64,000 nucleotides of DNA from positions 558,001-622,000 of the forward strand of contig CP064979.1 in assembly GCA_016699575.1 (NCBI GenBank), in the 5' to 3' direction. A program made the position numbers and the translations under genes. Under the pieces are notes generated by a model. The model saw only the letters and a program-made list of their open reading frames with translations, did no database searches and was not told the DNA's origin. The stretch comes from Flavobacteriales bacterium (GTDB taxonomy: Bacteria; Bacteroidota; Bacteroidia; Flavobacteriales_F; PHOS-HE28). Positions 43,159 through 50,704 of the stretch are shown here, one piece after another. Numbering within the stretch: the stretch's first letter is position 1; each line of letters starts with the position of its first letter.

Positions 43159-43782
43159 ATGAAGGTCTCTCTCTCTTCAGCCTCCAAGTCGTTCGGCCGC
43201 GAAACCGTTTTCCGCGACGTGTCGCATGTCTTCGAGCAAGGCAGCCGCACCGCGATCATCGGACCCAACGGCAGCGGAAAGAGCACGTTGTTGCAATGTG
43301 TGGGCGGTGCGCTCATGCTGACCAAGGGCACCGTGAAGCATGAGATCAGCGGGGCCGTGATGGCACAGGAAGAAGTGTACCGCCACGTGAGCATAGCCGC
43401 GCCGTACATGAGCCTTTACGAAGACCTGAGCCTGCGCGAAGCCATTGAGATCCACAAGCGCTTCAAACCCTTGCTCGGCGATCGCAGCGTGGAAGCCGTT
43501 GCAGAAGCTGCATTGCTAAGCGGCCAGTTGGAGAAGCCGGTGCGCAACTTCAGCAGCGGCATGAAACAGCGCTTGAAGTTGGCCCTCGCCATCCTGAGCG
43601 ACACTTGCCTCCTACTGCTCGACGAACCCACCAGCAACCTGGATGCGAACGGTGCGCAGTGGTTCGTCGGATTCCTGAACGAGCATGTCGGACGGCGCAC
43701 CTTGGTGGTGGCCAGCAACCGGGTCGATGTCGAAACGGCCCTGTGCACAGGCACCATCGACGTGCAGCAGTACAAAGGGTAG
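43159..43782 (+). CDS. ABC transporter ATP-binding protein
   Basis: The protein is 207 residues from MKVSLSSASKSFG; a longer in-frame start lies inside repeat DNA and is unlikely. Walker A is GPNGSGKST (near residue 34), the signature is NFSSGMKQRLKLALAI, and Walker B is LLLLDEPTSNLDAN. The compact size and short QQYKG end fit a single-domain ATPase, close to the CcmA/heme-export or simple ABC-2 type. No permease is adjacent, so its partner is not identified. The start codon overlaps the last CATGAGCACATG repeat. Confidence 0.9.
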   Translation: MKVSLSSASKSFGRETVFRDVSHVFEQGSRTAIIGPNGSGKSTLLQCVGGALMLTKGTVKHEISGAVMAQEEVYRHVSIAAPYMSLYEDLSLREAIEIHKRFKPLLGDRSVEAVAEAALLSGQLEKPVRNFSSGMKQRLKLALAILSDTCLLLLDEPTSNLDANGAQWFVGFLNEHVGRRTLVVASNRVDVETALCTGTIDVQQYKG

Positions 43783-43790
43783 CACCCGTT

Positions 43791-44420
43791 TCAACGTGCG
43801 AACGGGCTGCGCAGCATCTGCGGCGAACGCAACGGGAAGGTGCGCACGTGCTCATCGGTGCTGGTGTGGTCCAGCTCGCGCTTCATCAGCACCACATCGC
43901 TCACGCGCTGCTGCGTACTGAACCGCTGGGCCGAGAGCATGGCCCACGCGGAGTTGAACTGCTCCAGCTTCAGGCCGCTGGCGATGAAGAGCGTGGGATG
44001 CTCCACCACTTCCACACCCAGCTTCTTGATGCGACGGTTGCTGCGTACGTGGTCCACCACGCGCTGCCGCAGCGCCGCTACGATGCCCTTCTCCTGCAGC
44101 TCCACGTAAATGCTCTTGCGGTCCTCGGTGTGCTTCAGGCCGATGAGGTTCATGGTGAAGGGCTCGAAGCCTTCGGCGCCGCGCTCCACGGCATCGGCCA
44201 ACGGACCTTCGTATTCGGGCGGCAGTTCGCTGCCGAAGAGGGTGATGCCCGGCATCTGGTACGCCTCGTTGAATTTGCCGATGCGTTCGCGCAGTTGCTG
44301 GCGCCACTCCATCGCGCGCGCCATGGCGTTGCCTGCGGGGTCGATCACCAGCCGGTACTGGCAGGTGTACACCAACGTGTCGAACAACGACAACGCATCG
44401 TCTTTCCGCTTGCTGCGCAT
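43791..44420 (-). CDS. 2H-phosphoesterase-like (2'-5' RNA ligase-type) protein
   Basis: This 209-residue protein has the length and late motif of the 2H family: VVEHPTLFIASGLKLEQFNS, whose H-x-T-L fits the second catalytic site. The first site appears as MPGITLFGSELP, where Gly stands at the position of the expected His, so activity may be lost. A central region (RKSIYVELQEKGIVAALRQR) is plausible. It converges with the ABC ATPase gene, 8 bp apart. The family handles 2',3'-cyclic phosphates or RNA ends; the assignment is moderate. Confidence 0.5.
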   Translation of the reverse strand: MRSKRKDDALSLFDTLVYTCQYRLVIDPAGNAMARAMEWRQQLRERIGKFNEAYQMPGITLFGSELPPEYEGPLADAVERGAEGFEPFTMNLIGLKHTEDRKSIYVELQEKGIVAALRQRVVDHVRSNRRIKKLGVEVVEHPTLFIASGLKLEQFNSAWAMLSAQRFSTQQRVSDVVLMKRELDHTSTDEHVRTFPLRSPQMLRSPFAR

Positions 44421-44519
44421 GGGTCGGCCATCACAAAGGAACCCGCCGTCACAATGGCAACCAAGGGTCCTCCTGCCCGTTCACCACAATGCGTTGCGCA
44501 TAACCCCGGAACGAAGAAA

Positions 44520-44535
44520 GGCCCCTTGCGGGGCC
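44520..44535 (-). terminator. Intrinsic terminator after the MbnP gene
   Basis: GGCCCC and GGGGCC form a perfect 6-bp stem with a 4-base loop, followed on the minus strand by TTTCTTCG. It lies 26 bp beyond the stop of the MbnP-like gene. Confidence 0.65.
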
Positions 44536-44561
44536 CTCCTTGCTTGGCGACTTGTCCCGTT

Positions 44562-45326
44562 CTACATGGTGCTGATGGCCGAGGCCAGGTTCTGCATCAG
44601 CGCCTGGTTCACCGCTTCGGCACCCATGCCCACCGGCGTGGCCACCACGTCGATGCCGGTCATGAGCACGTCCACTTGCACCTCCACGTGCTTGCTCAGT
44701 GTGGCGCCCGCCGTGATGTCCATGTGGAAGTCCAGGACATCCTCGGTCAACAGCACATCCATAGCACAGTGGTAAGTGAAGGTGGGGTCGCTCGCGTCAA
44801 CCACTCCATCGCCATCGTCGTCCACGCGGCCTTCCAACAGCAGGAACTTGTAGCCCGCCGCCGGGTTCCAAGCCCAATGCATGCTGGGGTCGTTCAGTGG
44901 GGCTTCAGCCAGGGTGGGATCGGCGTGGTTGGTGGCACTGTCCAGGCCCAGGCTCACATGCGCCTCGTGGATGTGCGCGCCCGTCACCTGGCCCAGCGTG
45001 TGCGTCACCTCGGGCGTGGCCGCATCGAGCAGCAGATACGTGTCATGGAATTCCGCAACGGCGGCCCCGCCATCATCCACCAGGTGGATATCGCTCATGT
45101 AGAACTTGATGGCGGTGAACTGCACAGCGTGGCCGTTGCCGTCTGTGTATGTGTTGGCCAGATCGAAGTCGGCGGCTCCGTAGTGGAAACCGAAATCGAG
45201 TTCAACCGTGGCCGTGGCAGCGGTGCCACCGTGATCGTGGTCGGCGGGCGGATCTTCATCCTTTTTGCAGCCGGTGAATGCAATGGCCGTTGCGGCCAGG
45301 GAGAGCAGGAACTTGTTCGTTTTCAT
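44562..45326 (-). CDS. MbnP-family copper-binding lipoprotein
   Basis: This 254-residue protein has a lipoprotein-type signal ending AFTGCKKDEDPPADHDHGG. The mature protein matches MbnP (methanobactin-linked): VELDFGFHYGAADFDLANTY, AVQFTAIKFYMSDIHLVDDG, HIHEAHVSLGLD, FLLLEGRVDDDGDG, FHMDITAGATLSKHVEVQVD. Histidine-rich stretches near the start would bind metal. In Bacteroidota this family is paired with outer-membrane proteins carrying a CDICG motif, as here: the partner gene is 3 bp upstream. It probably handles copper at the periplasm. Confidence 0.86.
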   Translation of the reverse strand: MKTNKFLLSLAATAIAFTGCKKDEDPPADHDHGGTAATATVELDFGFHYGAADFDLANTYTDGNGHAVQFTAIKFYMSDIHLVDDGGAAVAEFHDTYLLLDAATPEVTHTLGQVTGAHIHEAHVSLGLDSATNHADPTLAEAPLNDPSMHWAWNPAAGYKFLLLEGRVDDDGDGVVDASDPTFTYHCAMDVLLTEDVLDFHMDITAGATLSKHVEVQVDVLMTGIDVVATPVGMGAEAVNQALMQNLASAISTM

Positions 45327-45329
45327 GGT

Positions 45330-46280
45330 TCAGTTGTTTTGGTTGTTGTTCTTGTTCAGGAGGTACGAGATGCCGAACACTGCGCGATCGCGGTTGGGCA
45401 TCATGAAGGGGCCCGCATCGTTGATGAGAGCATGCTGCCAGGCGCCGGTGAGCATCCAACTGCGCCACCACGCACGCAGACCGGCCTGACTGAAGAGGAC
45501 ATTGTTGGTGGTGCCTTCGATGGGCTTGGCGTCCTGGTGCTCGGCCATGGTCAGCTCCATGTAGCCACCGAGCGATGGCGCCACTTGCAGCGGGCCGGCC
45601 TTCATCGTGCGCATCAGCTCCAGCGAGCTGTTCACGCCGTGCCCGAAGCGGAAGCCCGTACCATCGGGGGTGTTGAACCGCAGGACGTTGCTCGATGCCA
45701 GTATGGTCTTCCGTTTGCGCACGGTGTATTCGACGGAGGCCAGAAAGTCAACGGTGCCCGTTCCGGGTTGCAGGTCGGCGTCCACGGCTTCGTCGTTGTA
45801 CGTCATGTCGTCGCGGCCCAGCGGCAGCTTCACGCCACCGCCGATGAGCAAACGGTGCACGAAGCGGTCCTCGTCGGGCCCGCACTGGGTGTTGGCGAGT
45901 TGGAACCGCGCGAGCACCAACGGGTCGCCCATGCCATAGAGGTCAGCTGTGCGCTGGTCGTTCACGCTCTGGTAATGGTTCACCAGGGGCACGCTCAGCA
46001 GCAGCGACCAGCGTTGGCGCAGTTGAAGGTCGGCGCGCAGCTCCACCGTCTGGTAGAGCTCTTCGATGCGGTTCACGGTGCCCACCGGCACTGCGGCATC
46101 GCCGTGCTTGGCCAGGCCGCGCGAGGTGAACTCGCCGCGCAGCACGCGCAATTTGTAGAGGAGACTGAACTGGGTGGTGCGGTCCTGCGGCTGCACGTTC
46201 AAGTAGATGCCGCAGATGTCGCACGCCCAGGTGTGCAGGGCCAGCACCATGGCCAACCCTGCCAAGAGGATACGTTGCAT
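45330..46280 (-). CDS. Outer-membrane barrel protein with CDICG motif, MbnP partner
   Basis: This 316-residue protein has a signal peptide followed directly by ACDICGIYLNVQPQDRTTQF; the CDICG motif is typical of the transporter-like barrel encoded beside MbnP. Many alternating strands follow (FSLLYKLRVLRGEFTSRG, QVAPSLGGYMELTMAEHQDA) and the last strand AVFGISYLLNK fits a barrel end. It is upstream of the MbnP gene with a 3-bp gap and downstream of the small Cys protein gene, so the three likely form a copper-linked operon. Confidence 0.8.
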   Translation of the reverse strand: MQRILLAGLAMVLALHTWACDICGIYLNVQPQDRTTQFSLLYKLRVLRGEFTSRGLAKHGDAAVPVGTVNRIEELYQTVELRADLQLRQRWSLLLSVPLVNHYQSVNDQRTADLYGMGDPLVLARFQLANTQCGPDEDRFVHRLLIGGGVKLPLGRDDMTYNDEAVDADLQPGTGTVDFLASVEYTVRKRKTILASSNVLRFNTPDGTGFRFGHGVNSSLELMRTMKAGPLQVAPSLGGYMELTMAEHQDAKPIEGTTNNVLFSQAGLRAWWRSWMLTGAWQHALINDAGPFMMPNRDRAVFGISYLLNKNNNQNN

Positions 46281-46331
46281 GAAAAGATGTTGAGGTGGAA
46301 CGCAGAGCGGTCGCGTGGACCGCAGTTCACC

Positions 46332-46703
46332 TCAGCACCAGGGCACGTGCTCCAATGGCTCGAACGGCCGCTGGTGCACGGCGGCGTGCACAGCGGCGAA
46401 CTGCTTGTCGTGCACCGGTGGCACGGGCACCAGCACTGGCGTATGCGAGCACCACTCGGGCTGCGTACGGCCGGGCAGTTGCGGCAGCGAATGATCGGCC
46501 GCGGCATCCTCGGCGGCCTTCAACTGCTTCATCAGGTGGCACTCGCCGTGGCAGGTGCGCATGCCCTCGGCGCGGGCGCGTTGCACGCACAGCTCGCGCT
46601 CAATGCGGCTGCGCTCGGCGAAGAAGGCGGTGACAATGAAGGCGGGCGCGAGGAACTGGCCTGCATAGAGCAGCAGGGCCAACCAAAGCACGGGCTTCTT
46701 CAT
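46332..46703 (-). CDS. Small membrane-anchored Cys protein of the CHGxCHL type
   Basis: This 123-residue protein has one N-terminal membrane segment (VLWLALLLYAGQFLAPAFIV) and a metal-site-like motif RELCVQRARAEGMRTCHGEC, followed by HLMKQLKAAED. Proteins with C-(x)n-C-x-G-x-C-H/Y-L-x-K-Q-L occur next to metal-uptake and heme genes in Bacteroidota. The C-terminus has several further His and a last Cys. It lies 51 bp upstream of the MbnP-partner gene and has a -7-like box immediately upstream. The exact function is unknown. Confidence 0.75.
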   Translation of the reverse strand: MKKPVLWLALLLYAGQFLAPAFIVTAFFAERSRIERELCVQRARAEGMRTCHGECHLMKQLKAAEDAAADHSLPQLPGRTQPEWCSHTPVLVPVPPVHDKQFAAVHAAVHQRPFEPLEHVPWC

Positions 46704-46718
46704 CGGCGCGAAAGTAGG
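46704..46718 (-). promoter_or_regulatory. Putative -7 box of the copper-linked operon
   Basis: The minus-strand sequence CCTACTTTCGCGCCG contains TA-CT-TTCG and ends right at the ATG at 46703, so the transcript is nearly leaderless. Confidence 0.45.
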
Positions 46719-46908
46719 ACCGAGGGCGCATGCCGTGCGTGACGGAAGTCAAGGGTATATCTACAGGTGATGGTGGGCAGTGGGGGTTGATGGGGATGAC
46801 CACAAGAGGCCGATGCTTGGTGGGCTTTGCCAAAGTGGCCCTAATGCATTGGGCTGTAGCCGAAAAACCCAGCGCCAGCAAGCGTACAGCGGGTCTTGTG
46901 CGGTGGCC

Positions 46909-47982
46909 CTAGCCACCAATGCGCGAGAATCGCAACACACGCACATCCGGACCTAGTCGAACCCGTTTGCGAAGCTCTTCTTCGCTTGCCGCGAATGGCA
47001 AGGAAAAGGAACGTCCTATCTGCAGAGGAGTTCTATGGGATTCACCAAAGGCCCAGTTTCCAACTTGAATCTCACTAGAGTAATTCACAGGCCAGTTGGA
47101 GAACGTCTTCTCTCCTGCAAGTCCCCCATCAACATAGAATCTGATGAAGTCTCGCTCGCGCGACCATGAAAGCGAGAACAGATGCCATCCATCGGGCAGT
47201 GCCTTCATATGTCTTATCTCAGTCTGTGCATGACTTTCTCCATTGCACCAGAACCTCCAATGGTGGCCAAACCCAACTGAATCTCGAACACTGCAGATGC
47301 CCCAGCCATTCGGATATCGACCGTAATCCTTGCGGGGAACACTATCCGTTGCATGGGCCAGCAGATACTGCCAGTTGCTTCCCTTTGAACGGGCAATGGC
47401 ATTATGGTCCACTCTTACCCATATCGCTATTGCTCCCCCGGGACGTTGGAGCACAGCACTTGGCAGTGGTTCTCCAACCTGGAACGTCTTCCACCGCGAC
47501 ACATGCAAATCGGACCGCACTGGTCGCGGCGTCTCGTGCACACCTGTCAGCCAACGACGAAATTCATCCTTAGAACGCGCACTAGGCACTTTAACTCTGG
47601 ATGCATTGAACACATCGCTACCATGGAGCAGCACCCATCCTCCCAAATCGGTAGGAATGTGGACCGCTCCGTACTTCACCACTGCGATGTTGGCCTTAGT
47701 GAACTTGCTCAAGAAAAAGCCCCATTCGAAAAGCACATTCAAGCTAGGCACCCATTCACGTTTACGGCGAATGGTAGCCCTCACATCAGGGGTGAGAACA
47801 ACAAGAGCACCATCATACTCATTCTTGATACGCTCCAGTTCGTCGATCACAATACGACTACCCCGAAACTCATTCCACCAAGGGCGATACTCAATATGCT
47901 TGTCAGTACAATGTCGAATGTAGCACGCCGCTTGCTTTTTCCCTTCCACCGAAGAAACCACGAAGATCTTCCTCAGAGACAT
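46909..47982 (-). CDS. TIR-like (CAP12/Pycsar type) domain fused to a LamG-like domain
   Basis: Residues about 3-148 of this 357-residue protein resemble the predicted nucleotide-binding TIR-like family (PF10137): KIFVVSSVEGKKQAACYIRH, YDGALVVLTPDVRATIRRKR, then LNVLFEWGFFLSKFT with the conserved Glu86, and YGAVHIPTDLGGW. Known members are NAD-cleaving defence effectors. Residues about 170-350 look like a concanavalin/LamG jelly-roll: GGAIAIWVRVDHN, GWHLFSLSWSRERDFIRFYV, SEIQVGNWAFGE. No signal peptide is seen. G+C is visibly lower than in neighbours, and no partner cyclase or sirtuin is adjacent, so this may be a stand-alone sensor-effector. Confidence 0.72.
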   Translation of the reverse strand: MSLRKIFVVSSVEGKKQAACYIRHCTDKHIEYRPWWNEFRGSRIVIDELERIKNEYDGALVVLTPDVRATIRRKREWVPSLNVLFEWGFFLSKFTKANIAVVKYGAVHIPTDLGGWVLLHGSDVFNASRVKVPSARSKDEFRRWLTGVHETPRPVRSDLHVSRWKTFQVGEPLPSAVLQRPGGAIAIWVRVDHNAIARSKGSNWQYLLAHATDSVPRKDYGRYPNGWGICSVRDSVGFGHHWRFWCNGESHAQTEIRHMKALPDGWHLFSLSWSRERDFIRFYVDGGLAGEKTFSNWPVNYSSEIQVGNWAFGESHRTPLQIGRSFSLPFAASEEELRKRVRLGPDVRVLRFSRIGG

Positions 47983-48021
47983 CGCACAATAGTAGGTGTA
48001 CTAATCGGCGTAGTTCACTCC

Positions 48022-48792
48022 TCAAATGATCCCGCACACACTCGGCTCTTTGCCGAGCGTGCTCCCGTAACCCACTGGGCTTATTAGAACCCACTCCCAC
48101 ACCGCCCACACCGTCAGCCAGGTGGTAGCCAACAGGCACGGCACCAGCACCACCAGCGTTAGCAGCAACGCCTTGCCGTAGCGCGCGGGAGCATCAAGGT
48201 CAGCGCGCAAGACCTGGTACACCCCGCGCCCACCGAGCAGCACTGCTGGCAACCATAAGATGGCCGCAGCCAGCCAGATGGTTGATGTTCCGAGACCTCG
48301 GAACATTCCGCTATGGTGCGGCGACCATGGCAGAAAGGCCACCTCGGCACATAAGCCGAGCATGGCGCTGGTAATGCCGCGCGGATCGTCCAGTGTCTTG
48401 TAGTAGATGACCATGGCCGGCACCAGCACGAACAGGATGCAGATGAGCATGATGAGCAAGCCCCGGAAAGAAGCCTTGAACGCCGTGCCGTACCCCGTGC
48501 TGTTTCCGCGCAGAAGCAACCACACGACGAGCGCAGCGGGCAGCGCCGCCACCAACGAGCCCAGCGACAATGGCGCCAAGATGAGCAGTGCGCCGATGCT
48601 GCCCAAGCCATCACCGCCGCCGGGCAAGGTGCTGGGCCGCCCGACATTCCTAGGGGCTACCGGCCCGCCTTGCGCAGCGCGGTTCCATGCGTCCCGGTCC
48701 CGTTGTCCTTGACTGAAATCCTGAAGACTTCCGCCGGGGGGGAGCACCCCGCCGCCCCGGCCCGCTTGGTATGCGTCGTCGTCCCTATTCAT
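48022..48792 (-). CDS. Integral membrane protein with disordered N-terminus
   Basis: The protein is 256 residues from MNRDDDAYQAGRGGG; longer frames upstream are antisense to the methyltransferase. The first 70 residues are Gly/Pro/Asp-rich and probably disordered (LPPGGSLQDFSQGQRDRDAW). Five hydrophobic segments follow: IGALLILAPLSLGSLVAAL, AFKASFRGLLIMLICILFVL, TSTIWLAAAILWLPAVLLGG, ALLLTLVVLVPCLLATTWLT among them. No family is recognised. It starts 100 bp from the divergent methyltransferase gene. Confidence 0.62.
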   Translation of the reverse strand: MNRDDDAYQAGRGGGVLPPGGSLQDFSQGQRDRDAWNRAAQGGPVAPRNVGRPSTLPGGGDGLGSIGALLILAPLSLGSLVAALPAALVVWLLLRGNSTGYGTAFKASFRGLLIMLICILFVLVPAMVIYYKTLDDPRGITSAMLGLCAEVAFLPWSPHHSGMFRGLGTSTIWLAAAILWLPAVLLGGRGVYQVLRADLDAPARYGKALLLTLVVLVPCLLATTWLTVWAVWEWVLISPVGYGSTLGKEPSVCGII

Positions 48793-48891
48793 GTTGCACG
48801 ACGAAACTAAACGAACAACGCGAAGGCACCGGTAGTGCCCATCGGTCCAACCCCCGTCCTTCCCATCCCCCATCCTCCCCACCTTCGTCCC

Positions 48892-49578
48892 ATGTCCCTC
48901 CTCACCTTCCTGCGCACCCTCATCAGCGGCCCCAGCCCCGAAACCATGGCGGGGCAGCTGCGGCGCCCCAGCGGCTGGTTGGCGCGGCGCGTGGGTCAGC
49001 GCATGAACGCTGCCAACCGCGTGCTGTACGATGCCACCTGGCGCACCATCAACCTGCAACCGGGCCACAGCGTGCTGGAGATCGGCTTCGGCAATGGCCT
49101 CTTCTTCCCCGACCTGTTCCAGCAAGCCACTGACCTGCGCGTGTCCGGCCTCGACTTCAGCGAAGCCATGCACAAAGAAGCCACGGCCTACAATCGCGCG
49201 CTCATCGGCGGCGGCCGCTTGCAACTGCACCACGGCGATAGCGCCGCCATGCCGTTCGCGGACAACTCGTTCGACCGCATCTATTGCATCAACGTGGTGT
49301 ACTTCTGGGACAACCACGCCGCGCACCTGCGCGAGGTGAAACGCGTGCTGCGCAGCGGCGGCACCTTCACCGCCACCATCCGCACCAAGAGCACCATGCA
49401 GGTGATGCCCTTCACACGCTACGGCTTCGCCATGTACGAGCAGTCCGACTGGGAAGCGGTGCTCGCCAGCAACGGCTTCAAGCTCCTGACGGCCGAACGC
49501 CTCGATGAGCCGCCCATCGACTTCGAGGGCCGCACCTACCGCCCCGGAAGTCTGGTGCTGGTGGCCACGCCGGCCTAG
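48892..49578 (+). CDS. Class I SAM-dependent methyltransferase
   Basis: The protein is 228 residues from MSLLTFLRTLIS. SAM motif I is VLEIGFGNGLFFPDL near residue 62; the acidic motif II SGLDFSEAM is near 88; motif IV is FDRIYCINVVYFWDNHAAHL, and VKRVLRSGGTFTATI near 155 fits the UbiE/Methyltransf_11 branch. The substrate is unknown. It is followed by a hairpin and the convergent Cys/His-rich genes. Confidence 0.88.
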   Translation: MSLLTFLRTLISGPSPETMAGQLRRPSGWLARRVGQRMNAANRVLYDATWRTINLQPGHSVLEIGFGNGLFFPDLFQQATDLRVSGLDFSEAMHKEATAYNRALIGGGRLQLHHGDSAAMPFADNSFDRIYCINVVYFWDNHAAHLREVKRVLRSGGTFTATIRTKSTMQVMPFTRYGFAMYEQSDWEAVLASNGFKLLTAERLDEPPIDFEGRTYRPGSLVLVATPA

Positions 49579-49584
49579 AACGAA

Positions 49585-49611
49585 GAAGCCCCGTCCGGCG
49601 GACAGGGCTTC
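49585..49611. terminator. Convergent hairpin between methyltransferase and Cys/His-rich gene
   Basis: GAAGCCCCGTCC and GGACAGGGCTTC form a stem of 11 paired positions with one C/A mismatch and a 3-base loop, in the gap between two convergent genes. It could serve both strands. Confidence 0.5.
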
Positions 49612-49635
49612 CGATCGTTGCGCGCTAGAGGCCCA

Positions 49636-50001
49636 CTACTTGCAGCTCTTGTCGCACTTGTGGCCTTTCTCGCCGTGGACATAGGCGTGCTCGCCATTGG
49701 CGCAGGCTTCGGTGCAGGCGTGCTCGCCCTTCTTCTTCCCTTCGGCCTTGCCCTCGTGCTTCTTGCAGCTTTCGCCTTCCTTCTTGCCCGCGCAGCAGGC
49801 AGGGGTCTTGGCGGCATCGGCCGTTTTGCAGGCTTCGGCGCAGGTGTGTCCTTTCTCGCCGTGGGCATAGGCATGCACCTCGGCGGTGCAGGCGGCGCTG
49901 CATACGTGCTCCTTGGCCTCGGCTGCGGATGTCTCGGTGGTTTGTGCGGTGGCCGCGGTGCCCAACAAGGCGAAGGCGGCAAGGATCAACAGGGTTCTCA
50001 T
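49636..50001 (-). CDS. Secreted Cys/His-rich repeat protein, paralogue A
   Basis: The protein is 121 residues from MRTLLILAAFALLGTAATAQ, a signal peptide. The mature part has two copies of a unit C-x3-C-x-(A/N)-x2-H-A-Y-x-H-G-E-K-G-H-x-C-x3-C: CSAACTAEVHAYAHGEKGHT and CTEACANGEHAYVHGEKGHK, plus a CC pair (TPACCAGKKEGESCKKHEG). Regular Cys and His spacing suggests metal or redox chemistry in the periplasm. No family name is known to me. A paralogue lies directly upstream on the same strand. Confidence 0.75.
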   Translation of the reverse strand: MRTLLILAAFALLGTAATAQTTETSAAEAKEHVCSAACTAEVHAYAHGEKGHTCAEACKTADAAKTPACCAGKKEGESCKKHEGKAEGKKKGEHACTEACANGEHAYVHGEKGHKCDKSCK

Positions 50002-50084
50002 GGGTTGCAAAGGGTTGTGGAACAAAGGTGCGCGTTCCACCGGCAATTGCAATGCCGTTCATCAGGTGGACGGCGGCACGATGG

Positions 50085-50113
50085 AAAAACAAAGCCCCGC
50101 TAGTGGGCGGGGT
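50085..50113 (-). terminator. Intrinsic terminator of paralogue B
   Basis: On the minus strand AACCCCGC pairs with GCGGGGCTT around a short loop and is followed by TTTGTTTTT, a normal T-tract. It starts about 20 bp after the stop of the gene at 50135-50506. Confidence 0.78.
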
Positions 50114-50134
50114 TCTGCACAAGCGATGTTCCGT

Positions 50135-50506
50135 TCAATGCTTCCTCATGCAGGCCGTGTTGCAGGGATGGCCCCGCTCGCCGTGCACCACCACGTGCTT
50201 GCCCTCCTTGCAGTCGGTGGAGCAGGCATGCACCTTCAGGGTGCTGGGGTCGGCGTTCATGTGGCTCTTGGTGCAGGCGCCTCCCTCCTGTTTGCCCACG
50301 CAGCAGGCCCCGGCCTTTACGGTGGCAGCGGTGCAAGCGGCCGTGCACGTGTGGCCCTGCTCGCCATGCACGTACGCGTGCGCATAGGCGGTGCACGTGG
50401 CCGTGCAAACATGCTCTTTCAGGCCCGTGGTGCCGTAGGCAGTGGTTTGTGCGCTGGCCGTGGCCATGAAAGCTGCAAAAGCAGCTAGGGTGAGGAGGAT
50501 CCGCAT
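50135..50506 (-). CDS. Secreted Cys/His-rich repeat protein, paralogue B
   Basis: This 123-residue protein has a signal peptide (MRILLTLAAFAAFMATASAQ). It has the same repeat as its neighbour: CTATCTAYAHAYVHGEQGHT, then CTAACTAATVKAGACCVGKQ, then CSTDCKEGKHVVVHGERGHP. The shared CC pair and HGExGH core show duplication. Each copy has its own terminator, so the genes are expressed separately. The function is unknown. Confidence 0.75.
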   Translation of the reverse strand: MRILLTLAAFAAFMATASAQTTAYGTTGLKEHVCTATCTAYAHAYVHGEQGHTCTAACTAATVKAGACCVGKQEGGACTKSHMNADPSTLKVHACSTDCKEGKHVVVHGERGHPCNTACMRKH

Positions 50507-50669
50507 GGAGAGGTCTCGTGTTGGATGGGCCGAAGCAAACGGAAGACTGAATATGCGGGGTGGGCGTTGCCTGAGCGGTCCGCACGCCGCAAGACCACGC
50601 TAGCACCGGAAGTCTTGCTCGGCCGTCGCCAAGCGGACCGGTCGCGGGTTGCCGGGCGGCCCTCCCCGG

Positions 50670-50683
50670 CTACATTCGCGGCC
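50670..50683 (+). promoter_or_regulatory. Putative -7 box of efp
   Basis: CTACATTCGCGGCC contains TA-CA-TTCG and lies 21 bp before the efp ATG. It is one of the clearest examples of the local box. Confidence 0.55.
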
Positions 50684-50704
50684 TCAATCGAAAGACCCTC
50701 TCTC

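Noticed and set aside
43605..46742. A second long plus-strand open frame (over 1000 codons)
   Set aside because: It is antisense to the 2H-like, MbnP, barrel and CHGxCHL genes, which show signal peptides and family motifs; the frame itself has none.
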